Positions 34,991 to 43,143 of a stretch of DNA of 56,489 nucleotides are shown here, piece by piece. Origin of the DNA: Burkholderiaceae bacterium. GTDB taxonomy: Bacteria; Pseudomonadota; Gammaproteobacteria; Burkholderiales; Burkholderiaceae. The stretch covers positions 1-56,489 of the forward strand of contig CANFMT010000016.1 in assembly GCA_947448415.1 (NCBI GenBank), read 5' to 3'. The translations under genes and the position numbers were made by a program. Position 1 is the stretch's first letter. Every line of letters starts with the position of its first letter. The notes beneath the pieces are model-generated. The model made no database searches and was not told the DNA's origin. It saw nothing but the letters and a program-made list of their open reading frames with translations.

Positions 34991-35845
34991 TTATTTGTCG
35001 TAGGTATAAACACCGCGTCCAGTTTTACGACCTAGATATCCAGCGGCAACCATTTCACGAAGTAATGGGCAAGGGCGATACTTGGAGTCGCTAAAGTTTT
35101 CAAAGTACACCTCCATTACCGCCAAGCAAGTATCTAGACCAATTAAGTCGGCCAATGCCAGTGGACCAATCGGTTGATTGCAGCCCAACTTCATACCAGC
35201 ATCAATATCTTCTGGGCTAGCAAGACCTTCAGACAATACAAAGAAGGCTTCATTAATCATTGGCAGCAGAATACGATTGACAACAAAGCCAGGTGAGTTT
35301 TTCACGGTAATAGGCTCTTTGCCAACGCGCTTAGCCATTTCGATGATGGCTGCATGGGTAGTATCGCTAGTTTGCAGACCACGAATGACTTCCACCAATG
35401 CCATCAAGGGTGGTGGATTAAAAAAGTGCATACCAATAAAGCGGGCAGGGTTGGAATCGAGCGCTGCTAATTTGGTAATTGATAGTGAAGAGGTATTGGT
35501 TGCGATGATGGTGTCTTGACTAACGATCTCGTCAACCTGCTTCAAAATCTTTTCTTTGATTACTTGGTTCTCAGTCGCAGCTTCAATGACTAATCCCAAG
35601 CCCTTGAGGTCGCCATAAGATGTGCTGCCTTTGATGCGCTGAAGTGCGGCTTCTTTTGCTTGAGCCGTCAGAGTTTCTTTTTTGACGAGACGATCTAAGC
35701 TTTTACTTACTTGATCTAGTCCACGCTGCACAGCGGCTTCGTTGATATCAACCATCACGACATCTAGACCAGCAACAGCACATACCTGTGCAATACCATT
35801 GCCCATAGTCCCTGCGCCAATCACTCCGACTGATTGAATACTCAT
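34991..35845 (-). CDS. hbd: 3-hydroxybutyryl-CoA dehydrogenase
   Basis: NAD(P)-dependent oxidation or reduction of 3-hydroxyacyl-CoA. The N-terminal Rossmann motif is VGVIGAGTMGNGIAQVCA; catalytic segments include IGMHFFNPPPLMALVEV (His) and NSPGFVVNRILLPMINEA. 284 residues from the ATG at 35845 (MSIQSVGV), which has AGAGGAAA upstream and lies 1 nt after the glutathione-transferase stop. An open frame back to 35905 is rejected. It could serve fatty acid, butyrate or PHB turnover; the phasin gene makes the last plausible. Confidence 0.94.
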   Translation of the reverse strand: MSIQSVGVIGAGTMGNGIAQVCAVAGLDVVMVDINEAAVQRGLDQVSKSLDRLVKKETLTAQAKEAALQRIKGSTSYGDLKGLGLVIEAATENQVIKEKILKQVDEIVSQDTIIATNTSSLSITKLAALDSNPARFIGMHFFNPPPLMALVEVIRGLQTSDTTHAAIIEMAKRVGKEPITVKNSPGFVVNRILLPMINEAFFVLSEGLASPEDIDAGMKLGCNQPIGPLALADLIGLDTCLAVMEVYFENFSDSKYRPCPLLREMVAAGYLGRKTGRGVYTYDK

Positions 35846-35846
35846 C

Positions 35847-36578
35847 TTATTTCCTCTTTTGATACTGGGTTGAACCAAATAACTGCTCTCTAGCTTTGTC
35901 GTCATGCACGGGTTTGCGTAATGCAGCTAATACTTCGCAACCACGTTTTACTGCTGGTCGGTCACCGATCATTTCAAACCATTTCTTGAAATGCGGGAAC
36001 TCATTGATTTCGATCCCCTGGTTTTTCCAATTTCGCGTCCACGGATATATAGCAATATCTGCGATTGAATAGGTTTTGCCTGCAATGTAAGCATTATCTT
36101 TCAGTTGACTATCCAGTACTCCATAAATCCGCTTGGCTTCGTTGGTATAGCGATTGATGGCGTACTCAATCTTCTCGGGAGCGTAGAGACGAAAATGGTG
36201 GTTTTGTCCAAGCATGGGTCCTAGGCCGCCCATTTGGAACATCAGCCATTGCAATACTTCATATTTACCTCGAGTACTTTTGGGTAAAAACTTGCCTGTT
36301 TTAGCTGCTAAATAAAGCAAAATGGCTCCAGACTCAAAAATGCTGATGGGCTTACCATCTGGTCCATTAGGGTCAACAATTGCTGGAATCTTGTTATTGG
36401 GGCTAATTTTTAAAAATTCTGTGGCGAACTGATCGCCGGCCCCAATGTTAATTGGATGTGCAACCCAGTCACGATCAAGGCGATAGCCACATTCCTCGAG
36501 CATGATGTGAACTTTATGTCCATTTGGTGTGGCCCAGCTATACACATCAATTACATTCTGGGATTTTTTAGCTGTCAT
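35847..36578 (-). CDS. Glutathione S-transferase family protein (YghU/Ure2p-like)
   Basis: 243 residues. An N-terminal thioredoxin-like domain reads VDVYSWATPNGHKVHIMLEECG, followed by ISPNNKIPAIVDPNGPDG and SIFESGAILLYLA, the glutathione-binding elements. A C-terminal helical domain contains KTYSIADIAIYPW. The pattern fits the YghU/YfcG (nu class) disulfide-bond oxidoreductases that use glutathione. It sits 8 bp after the aminotransferase and 1 nt before hbd, in an apparent three-gene operon with no obvious shared pathway. Confidence 0.87.
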   Translation of the reverse strand: MTAKKSQNVIDVYSWATPNGHKVHIMLEECGYRLDRDWVAHPINIGAGDQFATEFLKISPNNKIPAIVDPNGPDGKPISIFESGAILLYLAAKTGKFLPKSTRGKYEVLQWLMFQMGGLGPMLGQNHHFRLYAPEKIEYAINRYTNEAKRIYGVLDSQLKDNAYIAGKTYSIADIAIYPWTRNWKNQGIEINEFPHFKKWFEMIGDRPAVKRGCEVLAALRKPVHDDKAREQLFGSTQYQKRK

Positions 36579-36586
36579 AGTGCCCT

Positions 36587-37783
36587 CTAGATATTAAGTA
36601 AACGTTGCAAAGCATTGGTGAGAGTTTGCTCTTGTTTTGCAAAACAAAAACGAATTACGCCTGATTCAGTAGGTTGCTCATAAAAAGCTGAAACAGGAAT
36701 TGCAGCAACACCAATCTTGGCTGTGAGCCATTTGCAAAAATCGGCCTCATTCAATTTAGCCTGCGGTATTGCTAGAGATGAATAGTCTACGCACTGAAAA
36801 TAAGTGCCCGGAGTGGGCAGTAGTTTAAATCTCGTGGCGCTAAGACCATCTCTAAAAAAATCACGCTTTGCTTGATAAAAAGCGGGTAGCGAGAGGTAAT
36901 GTGTTGGGTCAACAAGATACGCTGCCAGCCCATATTGCATAGGTGTATTGACAGTAAATACATTGAATTGATGTACCTTGCGAAACTCATTGGTGAGTGC
37001 AGGTGGAGCGGCTACATAGCCAACTTTCCAGCCGGTGACGTGGTAGGTTTTGCCAAAGCTGGAAATTAAAAAGCTTCTAGCTGCAAGTTCTGGATGCGAT
37101 GCTACGCTGTGATGTTTGACACCATCGTAAACCATGTGTTCATAGACTTCATCGCTCAATATGAGGGCGGAAGTATTTCTAACGAGCACCGCAAGACGCT
37201 CTAAGTCAGATCGATTCCACACCATGCCGGTAGGATTATGGGGTGTGTTAATGATGATGAGACGCGTTTTGGGGTTAATGGCTTTGGTCAGCTCATCCCA
37301 AGGAATTTCATAAGAAGCAACATGACCCGCTTCATCACGTACAACTTGCAATGAAACAGCAATCGTTTTGCCGCCAGCTAAATCAATCGAGGGTCGATAG
37401 CTATCGTAAGCGGGCTCAATGATGATGACTTCATCACCTGGACTCACGCAAGAAAGTACTGCAGTCATGATTCCTTGAGTGCCGCCAGCAGTGATGGTAA
37501 TTTCAGCATCAGGATCGTATTGATGACCATACAAGGTTTGTATTTTCTTGCTAATACCGTTTCGTAGCTCGGCAATCCCAATCATTGGCGGATATTGATT
37601 GCAGTTAGCCAGCATCGCATCGTTGACGTAAGCGATCAACTGACGATCACAAGGAAAATCTGGAAATCCTTGCCCTAAATTAATTGCCTCATGCTCATTG
37701 GCAAGCGCAGACATCACTGTAAAAACGGTAGTTCCCACCTTGGGTAGGCGACTTGGAAATGTCGGAGTCAGTTGAGGAGTCAT
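36587..37783 (-). CDS. PLP-dependent aminotransferase, methionine aminotransferase (YbdL)-like
   Basis: 398 residues, fold-type I aminotransferase. NLGQGFPDFPCD at the N-terminus, ITAGGTQGIMTAVLSCVSPGDEVIIIEPAYDSY, NTPHNPTGMVW, LSDEVYEHMVY and the PLP Lys in SFGKTYHVTGWKVGY are all present, with the substrate Arg near VIRFCFAK. The overall pattern fits YbdL-type methionine or kynurenine aminotransferases; the exact amino acid cannot be fixed from sequence. Divergent from yaaA across 71 bp. Confidence 0.85.
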   Translation of the reverse strand: MTPQLTPTFPSRLPKVGTTVFTVMSALANEHEAINLGQGFPDFPCDRQLIAYVNDAMLANCNQYPPMIGIAELRNGISKKIQTLYGHQYDPDAEITITAGGTQGIMTAVLSCVSPGDEVIIIEPAYDSYRPSIDLAGGKTIAVSLQVVRDEAGHVASYEIPWDELTKAINPKTRLIIINTPHNPTGMVWNRSDLERLAVLVRNTSALILSDEVYEHMVYDGVKHHSVASHPELAARSFLISSFGKTYHVTGWKVGYVAAPPALTNEFRKVHQFNVFTVNTPMQYGLAAYLVDPTHYLSLPAFYQAKRDFFRDGLSATRFKLLPTPGTYFQCVDYSSLAIPQAKLNEADFCKWLTAKIGVAAIPVSAFYEQPTESGVIRFCFAKQEQTLTNALQRLLNI

Positions 37784-37854
37784 AAAAAAGGGCTTTTAAG
37801 GCAAGTAATCTTGGTAGTCGCTAGAATGGTAAAAATACATCTATAAATTGTGCC

Positions 37855-38631
37855 ATGCTGATCGTCCTTTCACCCGCTAAATCCTTGGATTACAAGACTG
37901 CCGCTAAGGTCAAAGCCCCAACCTTGCCTGAATTTGTCTCCGAATCAGCCAAGCTGATCGCTGATCTCAAAAAGTTAGCCCCACAGGATGTGGCCAAGCT
38001 GATGGGCCTGTCTGATCAGTTGGCAGCTTTAAACGCGGGTCGTTATCGTGATTGGTCAAAGAAATTCACCGAAGAAAATAGCAAACCGGCGATCTACGCA
38101 TTTGATGGGGATGTTTACGATGGTTTCGATGTTAAAACCCTCAATGCAAAGGCCGTTGATTTTGCTCAAGAGCACATTCGGATTCTGTCCGGACTCTATG
38201 GCGCCCTTAGACCCCTGGATTTGATGCAAGCTTATCGTCTTGAAATGGGCACCGCCTTTAAAAATGCTCGCGGCAAAGACCTTTACGCCTTTTGGGGTAG
38301 CAGGGTGACCGACTCTCTGAAGAAGGTTTTGGAAAAGCAAAAGAAGCCGGTATTACTAAATTTGGCCTCTGAGGAGTATTTCAAGGTTCTTCAGCCTAAG
38401 GAGTTGGACTGTCCAGTCATCTCACCAGTTTTTCAAGATGCCAAAGACGGTAAGTACAAAATCATTTCTTTTTATGCAAAACGTGCTCGTGGCCTCATGG
38501 CTCGTTACGTTGTAGAAAATCGCATTACTGATCCCGAAGATTTAAAGGGATTTAATTTAGATGGTTACAAGTACTATGCCGCAGACTCTAAGCCCGATAA
38601 GCCTGTATTTAGAAGGGCTGAGAAAAAATAA
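37855..38631 (+). CDS. yaaA: Peroxide stress protein YaaA
   Basis: 258 residues of the YaaA (DUF328) family, which in E. coli limits free iron during peroxide stress and binds DNA. Typical motifs are the N-terminal [62 protein letters not shown] and the C-terminal [15 protein letters not shown]. Complete length. The stop and the next start share one base (TAATG), so it is translationally coupled with the DUF2863 gene. Confidence 0.95.
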   Translation: MLIVLSPAKSLDYKTAAKVKAPTLPEFVSESAKLIADLKKLAPQDVAKLMGLSDQLAALNAGRYRDWSKKFTEENSKPAIYAFDGDVYDGFDVKTLNAKAVDFAQEHIRILSGLYGALRPLDLMQAYRLEMGTAFKNARGKDLYAFWGSRVTDSLKKVLEKQKKPVLLNLASEEYFKVLQPKELDCPVISPVFQDAKDGKYKIISFYAKRARGLMARYVVENRITDPEDLKGFNLDGYKYYAADSKPDKPVFRRAEKK

Positions 38632-39842
38632 TGGCCATACATCGCACCAAATCATCACAACGTAACTCTCCTGAAGTTGAGCGCTTAGTAGCGGATGCTA
38701 TTTCTTTGGCGGCATCTGGTAGTCAGCTAGAAGATCGTTTTTGGGAAGAGCGTCTGACTGTTCGTTTGATGCGCTTGCTCAAGAGTCAAAATCAGAACGT
38801 CATTGATGCGGCTCTGGATCAAACGTTCCGAATTAATACCGTTGCATTTGAGGTACTCGCCGATACTGCTGAAACACTGGCAGAGTCATTGAGGGTTGAG
38901 CATGAAGGGCAGGAGTGGGATGTGTTGCTTTTAGCGATGCCTATTGTTGCGCACACGCGTTACCAAATTCCTTCTGGCCCATTACCAGTAAATATTATTG
39001 AATCAACTGCTCAGGCATTACATAGCGCTATCGCCTCTACTGATACTCGCATAGCCATCGTGCCTTGGCTCTACAGTATTGATCAGATGCCACATTCGCA
39101 TTGTCAAACACGCACATTGACCGAGGCGTTAGCAGGTGCGGCTATCTCTGGAAAGGACGTGAAGCTCGAATTGCGCGACATGTCGGAAACCATCGCGGTA
39201 TTAGCCGACCCGCGTTTTATCATTGCCGCATTGAGTGCGCCAAGCGGTTCGCCAATCTTTCGCTGGCAAGCAGAGCCGCCAGCACGCCAAGAGCGCGGAG
39301 TGAGCTTAATAGGTTGGCAAAACGCTATGCAAGAGCCAATCGCATCTTTATTGCCAGGGTGTGAGTTTGAATTGTTATTGCCAGAGGCATACTTCACTAA
39401 CTGCCGTTTAGCTGACAAGCATGTACGTCCATTAAGTATCCGCGCAGCAGTGAATTTTCTGGAAAGCACTTTGGGCATCCTTCCTGCTGGATTGTCATGC
39501 GTGGTAGGTGCCTTTGGTGAAGAGCAGGCAGACGAATACCGTATTTCTTTCAGTGCAAAAGGCTCCTCTGAAGTAATGTATGGCGTCATCTGGCCCCTCT
39601 ACGATCGTGAGAGTGTTGCGAGTGATGCATTAAATGATTTATCAGACGATGAAAGTCCGATTAAGAAAATTTGTGATGCTTTGCATGATGCTGGTGTAGA
39701 GGATGTATTTCGTCACGCGATGCTCTTTGATCCCGAGCTTTGTGATGATTGTGGCGCACCTTTGTTCCCAGATCGCTCGGGAGAAGCTGTTCATGCTGAG
39801 ATGCCAGAAGATGCACCAACCCAACAACCTTTATTTCACTAA
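38631..39842 (+). CDS. DUF2863 family protein, function unknown
   Basis: 403 residues, no signal peptide or membrane helix. The pattern (EVERLVADAISLAASGSQLED near the N-terminus, LLLAMPIVAHTRYQIPSGPL) fits DUF2863, which I know only from betaproteobacteria. The C-terminus has a CDDC pair in ELCDDCGAPLFPDR followed by a His, a possible single metal or redox site. Coupled to yaaA by a 1-nt overlap, which hints at a shared stress context but proves nothing. It ends before a strong bidirectional terminator. Confidence 0.75.
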   Translation: MAIHRTKSSQRNSPEVERLVADAISLAASGSQLEDRFWEERLTVRLMRLLKSQNQNVIDAALDQTFRINTVAFEVLADTAETLAESLRVEHEGQEWDVLLLAMPIVAHTRYQIPSGPLPVNIIESTAQALHSAIASTDTRIAIVPWLYSIDQMPHSHCQTRTLTEALAGAAISGKDVKLELRDMSETIAVLADPRFIIAALSAPSGSPIFRWQAEPPARQERGVSLIGWQNAMQEPIASLLPGCEFELLLPEAYFTNCRLADKHVRPLSIRAAVNFLESTLGILPAGLSCVVGAFGEEQADEYRISFSAKGSSEVMYGVIWPLYDRESVASDALNDLSDDESPIKKICDALHDAGVEDVFRHAMLFDPELCDDCGAPLFPDRSGEAVHAEMPEDAPTQQPLFH

Positions 39843-39882
39843 AGAAAACAAACAAGCAATCACGATCTGTTAACTTAGCAAT

Positions 39883-39911
39883 AAAAAAGCCGAGAAATCC
39901 TCGGCTTTTTT
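39883..39911. terminator. Bidirectional intrinsic terminator
   Basis: AAAAAAGCCGAG (39883-39894) and CTCGGCTTTTTT (39900-39911) form a 12-bp perfect stem around AAATC. It lies between the DUF2863 gene and the convergent small secreted-protein gene and can serve both strands. Confidence 0.93.
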
Positions 39912-39931
39912 ATTAAACGCAATGTCAGAAA

Positions 39932-40306
39932 TTAATTCTGCACAAAAGGCTCGGTACCAGCAAACAAGTGGGGTAACTTGCCAGCCTTCATTTCTGCTGT
40001 TTGGCAGAAATCAGCAAGTCGAACACCAGCTTTAATATTGAACAACATTGCTTTATTGCCCAACACCACAAGGTCAAAACCAGAATTAGGATTTTTATAA
40101 CGCAAGCTTCCTGGTAAGGAAGTTTGACGATCTAAATCATAGGTTTTGGATTCCCAAGTAAGGCGAATTTTTTCAACGGTGCCAGAAGTCTTGAATTGCT
40201 TACTTTCTTGACATGTCCAGGTAAATGCTTCTTCATTGGCGCTCACGTTTGAAGCACTGAAAAGAGCTGCGAGTGTAACGCTAATGGTGAGAAGGGTTTT
40301 CTGCAT
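39932..40306 (-). CDS. Small secreted protein, MliC-like (C-type lysozyme inhibitor) fold suspected
   Basis: 124 residues with a signal peptide (cleavage about residue 23, SNVSA). The mature part has a Cys near the start (WTCQES) and another near the end (DFCQTA), and a beta-rich core with LRYKNPNSGFDLVVLGNKAMLF. This loosely follows the MliC/PliC pattern (an early Cys, then an SGARY-like stretch and a short strand pair). I would not claim lysozyme inhibition without a profile search. It is 11 bp downstream of mdh and is probably read from the mdh transcript. Confidence 0.55.
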   Translation of the reverse strand: MQKTLLTISVTLAALFSASNVSANEEAFTWTCQESKQFKTSGTVEKIRLTWESKTYDLDRQTSLPGSLRYKNPNSGFDLVVLGNKAMLFNIKAGVRLADFCQTAEMKAGKLPHLFAGTEPFVQN

Positions 40307-40317
40307 TTGGATTTTCC

Positions 40318-41307
40318 TTAAGAAAGCAGGTGCTTAACGCCAGCTTGCTCTTCAAGTAATTCGTTGAGGGTATGGTTCATGCGCTCGCGTGAGAATTCAT
40401 CGATCTCTAAACCTTCGATCATTTTGTATTCGCCGTTTTCGCAAACTACTGGGAAACCATAAATAACTTCAGCAGGAATGCCGTATTCACCTTTAGAAGG
40501 GATGCCCATTGTTACCCACTTGCCGTTAGTACCAAGTACCCAGTCATGAATGTGATCAATTGCCGCATTCGCTGCAGAGGCTGCTGATGAAAGGCCGCGA
40601 GCATCAATGATGGCTGCGCCACGCTTGCCAACTGTTGGAATGAAAACATCTTTATTCCATGATGCATCGTTGATAGATTCTTTTACAGACTTACCATCGA
40701 TGGTTGCAAAGCGATAGTCAGGATACATAGTAGGGCTGTGGTTACCCCAAACAACCAATTTCTCAATATCAGCAACAGGCTTATTCAATTTGTTAGCCAG
40801 TTGTGAGAGTGCGCGGTTATGGTCAAGGCGCAACATTGCTGTGAAGTTTTTCGCAGGAATATCAGGAGCAGATTTCATCGCGATATAAGCATTGGTATTT
40901 GCTGGGTTACCAACAACTAATACTTTTACAGTTTTCTTAGCAACAGCATTCAATGCTTTGCCTTGAGCTGTGAAAATTTGTGCGTTTGCTGAGAGCAAAT
41001 CTTTGCGCTCCATGCCTGGACCACGAGGACGTGCGCCAACTAGAAGGGCAACGTCGATGTCTTTGAATGCAGTCATTGGATCAGAGTGGGCTGACATGCC
41101 GGCCAATAGTGGAAATGCACAGTCTTCCAACTCCATCATTACGCCAGCTAGAGCTTTTTGAGCTTTTTCGTCTGGAATCTCTAGCAATTGGAGGATTACG
41201 GGCTGATCTTTGCCCAAAAGGTCGCCATTGGCGATGCGGAATAGTAGGGAATATCCGATTTGACCGGCTGCACCGGTTACGGCGACACGCATTGGGGCTT
41301 TTGCCAT
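40318..41307 (-). CDS. mdh: Malate dehydrogenase
   Basis: Oxidises malate to oxaloacetate with NAD+ in the TCA cycle. 329 residues of the longer (cytosolic-like) bacterial type. Motifs: [23 protein letters not shown], substrate Arg region [35 protein letters not shown] and the catalytic His in [11 protein letters not shown]. It is divergent from gntR, with overlapping promoters and a shared palindrome, so control by that regulator is likely. AGAGGAAGG lies upstream of the ATG. Confidence 0.97.
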   Translation of the reverse strand: MAKAPMRVAVTGAAGQIGYSLLFRIANGDLLGKDQPVILQLLEIPDEKAQKALAGVMMELEDCAFPLLAGMSAHSDPMTAFKDIDVALLVGARPRGPGMERKDLLSANAQIFTAQGKALNAVAKKTVKVLVVGNPANTNAYIAMKSAPDIPAKNFTAMLRLDHNRALSQLANKLNKPVADIEKLVVWGNHSPTMYPDYRFATIDGKSVKESINDASWNKDVFIPTVGKRGAAIIDARGLSSAASAANAAIDHIHDWVLGTNGKWVTMGIPSKGEYGIPAEVIYGFPVVCENGEYKMIEGLEIDEFSRERMNHTLNELLEEQAGVKHLLS

Positions 41308-41363
41308 TGCTTAGAACTCCAGAGGAAGGTTAATTAAACGAAAACTTTTCTATTATCCATTCA

Positions 41364-41393
41364 AGTGTATGGACTTTCGCTTTACACTGTCAA
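41364..41393 (-). promoter_or_regulatory. Candidate mdh promoter
   Basis: On the minus strand TTGACA (41393-41388) is a perfect -35, followed by an 18-nt spacer and TACACT (41369-41364) as a -10 with four of six consensus bases. The palindrome at 41398-41411 lies 4 bp upstream of the -35. Confidence 0.55.
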
Positions 41394-41409
41394 TGATGTC
41401 TTATATAAG
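41381..41409 (+). promoter_or_regulatory. Candidate gntR promoter
   Basis: TTTACA (41381-41386), a 17-nt spacer and TATAAG (41404-41409); each hexamer matches consensus at five of six positions. The -10 lies inside the palindrome, as expected for autorepression. Confidence 0.6.
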
Positions 41410-41411
41410 AC
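41398..41411. promoter_or_regulatory. Perfect 14-bp palindrome, probable GntR/HutC operator
   Basis: GTCTTATATAAGAC is fully self-complementary. HutC-subfamily GntR regulators typically bind GT-N(x)-AC palindromes with an AT centre, and such a regulator is encoded next to it. It covers the gntR -10 and abuts the mdh -35. Confidence 0.65.
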
Positions 41412-41459
41412 TTAGAATTGCTGTAGATTTTATCCAATTGATGTCCTTGTGGAGTGAAT

Positions 41460-42197
41460 TTGTCAGATCCAACAATGCCTGTTGCCTCATTCAGCCCTCT
41501 GTATGAACAGATTAAAGCGATGATTTTGGCTAGCTTGCAAGCCTCTGAATGGCTTCCAGGGAGTGCTATTCCGAGCGAAATGGAGCTCGCAGCTAGGTAT
41601 GCCGTCAGTCAAGGCACAGTCCGCAAGGCAATAGATGAGTTGGCCGCCCAAAATTTATTGGTTCGCCGTCAGGGAAAGGGCACTTTCGTAGCCACCCATC
41701 AGGAAGATGACTGGCAGTATCGTTTTTTACGTCTGGCACCCGACTCTGGTGAGAAATTTCACTTAACTAACCAGTTTTTGTCTTGTGAAAAGACTAGGGC
41801 GTCTAGTTACGTGGCTAATTTGCTTAAATTAAAGGCAGGCGATCCCATTATTCACATTGATCGTATTCAGAGTTTTGCGGGAAAACCAATTGTTTTTGAA
41901 GAGATTTTTCTGCCCGGCGCCCGCTTTAAGGGTCTAGATCTAGAAGCGCTTAATGCTTGGCATGGTCCGGTTTATGCTTTTTACGAGGGGCATTACGCCA
42001 CCCACATGGTTCGAGCAGAAGAAAAAATTAAGGCCCTAGCTGCAGATGAGGTTTTGGCAAAACATCTTCATCTGCTTGTTGGCGCGCCTCTGCTTTCTGT
42101 GGAGCGTGTGGCTTATACGTATGGGAATAAACCAGTAGAAATTCGGCATGCTAGATATGACACTTCTGAGCAACATTACGAAAACAAATTAAACTGA
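41460..42197 (+). CDS. GntR-family transcriptional regulator, HutC subfamily (UTRA domain)
   Basis: About 245 residues. The winged helix (about 10-75) contains PSEMELAARYAVSQGTVRKAIDEL and LLVRRQGKGTFV; the C-terminal UTRA ligand domain (about 95-240) contains GDPIIHIDRIQSFAGKPIVFEEIFLP. The start is uncertain: GGAG at 41451-41454 best serves a TTG at 41460, while GTG (41454) and ATG (41475) also open the frame. Lying between mdh and sdhCDAB, it is a good candidate for a TCA-cycle regulator, its ligand being perhaps an organic acid; the ligand is inference. Confidence 0.88.
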   Translation: MSDPTMPVASFSPLYEQIKAMILASLQASEWLPGSAIPSEMELAARYAVSQGTVRKAIDELAAQNLLVRRQGKGTFVATHQEDDWQYRFLRLAPDSGEKFHLTNQFLSCEKTRASSYVANLLKLKAGDPIIHIDRIQSFAGKPIVFEEIFLPGARFKGLDLEALNAWHGPVYAFYEGHYATHMVRAEEKIKALAADEVLAKHLHLLVGAPLLSVERVAYTYGNKPVEIRHARYDTSEQHYENKLN

Positions 42198-42209
42198 ATT
42201 TATCCGTTA

Positions 42210-42258
42210 AAACCCCTATTAAACCCCTATAAACCCCTAAAAATCCACACTACCCCTA
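42210..42258. promoter_or_regulatory. Four phased ACCCCTA repeats upstream of sdhC
   Basis: ACCCCTA occurs at 42212-42218, 42223-42229, 42233-42239 and 42252-42258, spaced 11, 10 and 19 bp, close to whole helical turns. A -10-like TAGAAT follows at 42269-42274 without a recognisable -35, the fourth repeat lying where a -35 would be. This looks like an activator array, but no binder is known to me. Confidence 0.5.
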
Positions 42259-42329
42259 AGGTTTCCAATAGAATATGCTGCGATACAACAAAACCACACT
42301 GAACCTCCACCTAAAGATAGAGATTACCC

Positions 42330-42749
42330 ATGGTTGATTCACAGCAAAATGTAAAAAAAGACAGACCGGTATATAGAAATATTGGCCTAGCCCAATTGGT
42401 TAAATACCGCCTTCCCTGGGCCGGTAAAGTTTCCATTCTTCACCGCATTAGCGGAGCAGCTTTGTTCCTCTTATTGCCATTTATTTTGTATATCTTTGAT
42501 CAAAGTCTTGCCTCTGAATTGAGTTATCAAAAATTCCAAGCATTTACCGGCAATATTTTGGTAAAGATTATTTGCCTTGGCTTGATCTGGTGTTTCTTGC
42601 ACCATTTCTGTGCTGGTATCCGCTACCTCTTGCTTGATTTAGAAATTGGCGTAGAGAAGTCTGAAGCTAACCGTTCTGCCATTTTTGTTCTATTTCTTGG
42701 CATAGCTTTGACTGCTGTAGTAGGTCTTAAATTATTTGGCTTGTACTAA
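42330..42749 (+). CDS. sdhC: Succinate dehydrogenase cytochrome b556 subunit
   Basis: Membrane anchor of complex II. 139 residues with three helices (about 45-65, 80-102, 115-136). The N-terminal RPVYRNIGLAQLVKYRLPWAGKVSILHRISGAAL carries the quinone-site Ser/Arg region, and the haem-region motif HHFCAGIRYLLLD is present. First gene of sdhCDAB-sdhE. Confidence 0.93.
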   Translation: MVDSQQNVKKDRPVYRNIGLAQLVKYRLPWAGKVSILHRISGAALFLLLPFILYIFDQSLASELSYQKFQAFTGNILVKIICLGLIWCFLHHFCAGIRYLLLDLEIGVEKSEANRSAIFVLFLGIALTAVVGLKLFGLY

Positions 42750-42773
42750 GCACACATCACTTAAGGAAATTTC

Positions 42774-43139
42774 ATGCCTATTTATCAAATTGGACCTAAA
42801 CGCTTAGTAGTAGGCGCACATTACGGTCTCAAAGAGTGGATCATTCAACGCGTTACTGCGATTGTGATGGTGGTGTTTACGATTGTTTTGCTAGTTGACT
42901 ACTGCATTACTGGCAGCGCAACTTACGAAGGCTGGTCCGGTTTATTTAGCGGCCAAGTCATGAAGTTATTGACTCTGTTGGCATTCATCAGTTTGTTCTA
43001 TCACGCCTGGATTGGTGTGCGTGACATTTGGATGGACTACATCAAGCCTGTCAGCGTTCGCTTAACACTTCAAGTGTTAACCGTTTTGTATCTAGTAGCC
43101 TGTGCGGCATACGCCGTGCAAATTTTGTGGAAAGTGTAA
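42774..43139 (+). CDS. sdhD: Succinate dehydrogenase membrane anchor subunit
   Basis: 121 residues, three helices. GLKEWIIQRVTAIVMVVFT at the N-terminus and FYHAWIGVRDIWMDYIKP (haem His and quinone-site Asp/Tyr region) are typical of SdhD. It lies 24 bp after sdhC with AAGGAAA ahead of the ATG. Confidence 0.93.
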   Translation: MPIYQIGPKRLVVGAHYGLKEWIIQRVTAIVMVVFTIVLLVDYCITGSATYEGWSGLFSGQVMKLLTLLAFISLFYHAWIGVRDIWMDYIKPVSVRLTLQVLTVLYLVACAAYAVQILWKV

Positions 43140-43143
43140 TTCG

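Noticed and set aside
36587..37783. Possible link of the aminotransferase, glutathione transferase and hbd genes as a new pathway
   Set aside because: Tight spacing is the only evidence; their reactions do not form an evident sequence.
39104..39589. 161-codon antisense frame within the DUF2863 gene
   Set aside because: The sense frame is the family member with coupled start and terminator; the antisense product resembles nothing I know.
42210..42258. ACCCCTA copies read as a minisatellite, telomere-like repeat or CRISPR remnant
   Set aside because: Only four short copies, no spacers of CRISPR length, and they sit precisely at a promoter; a regulatory reading fits better.
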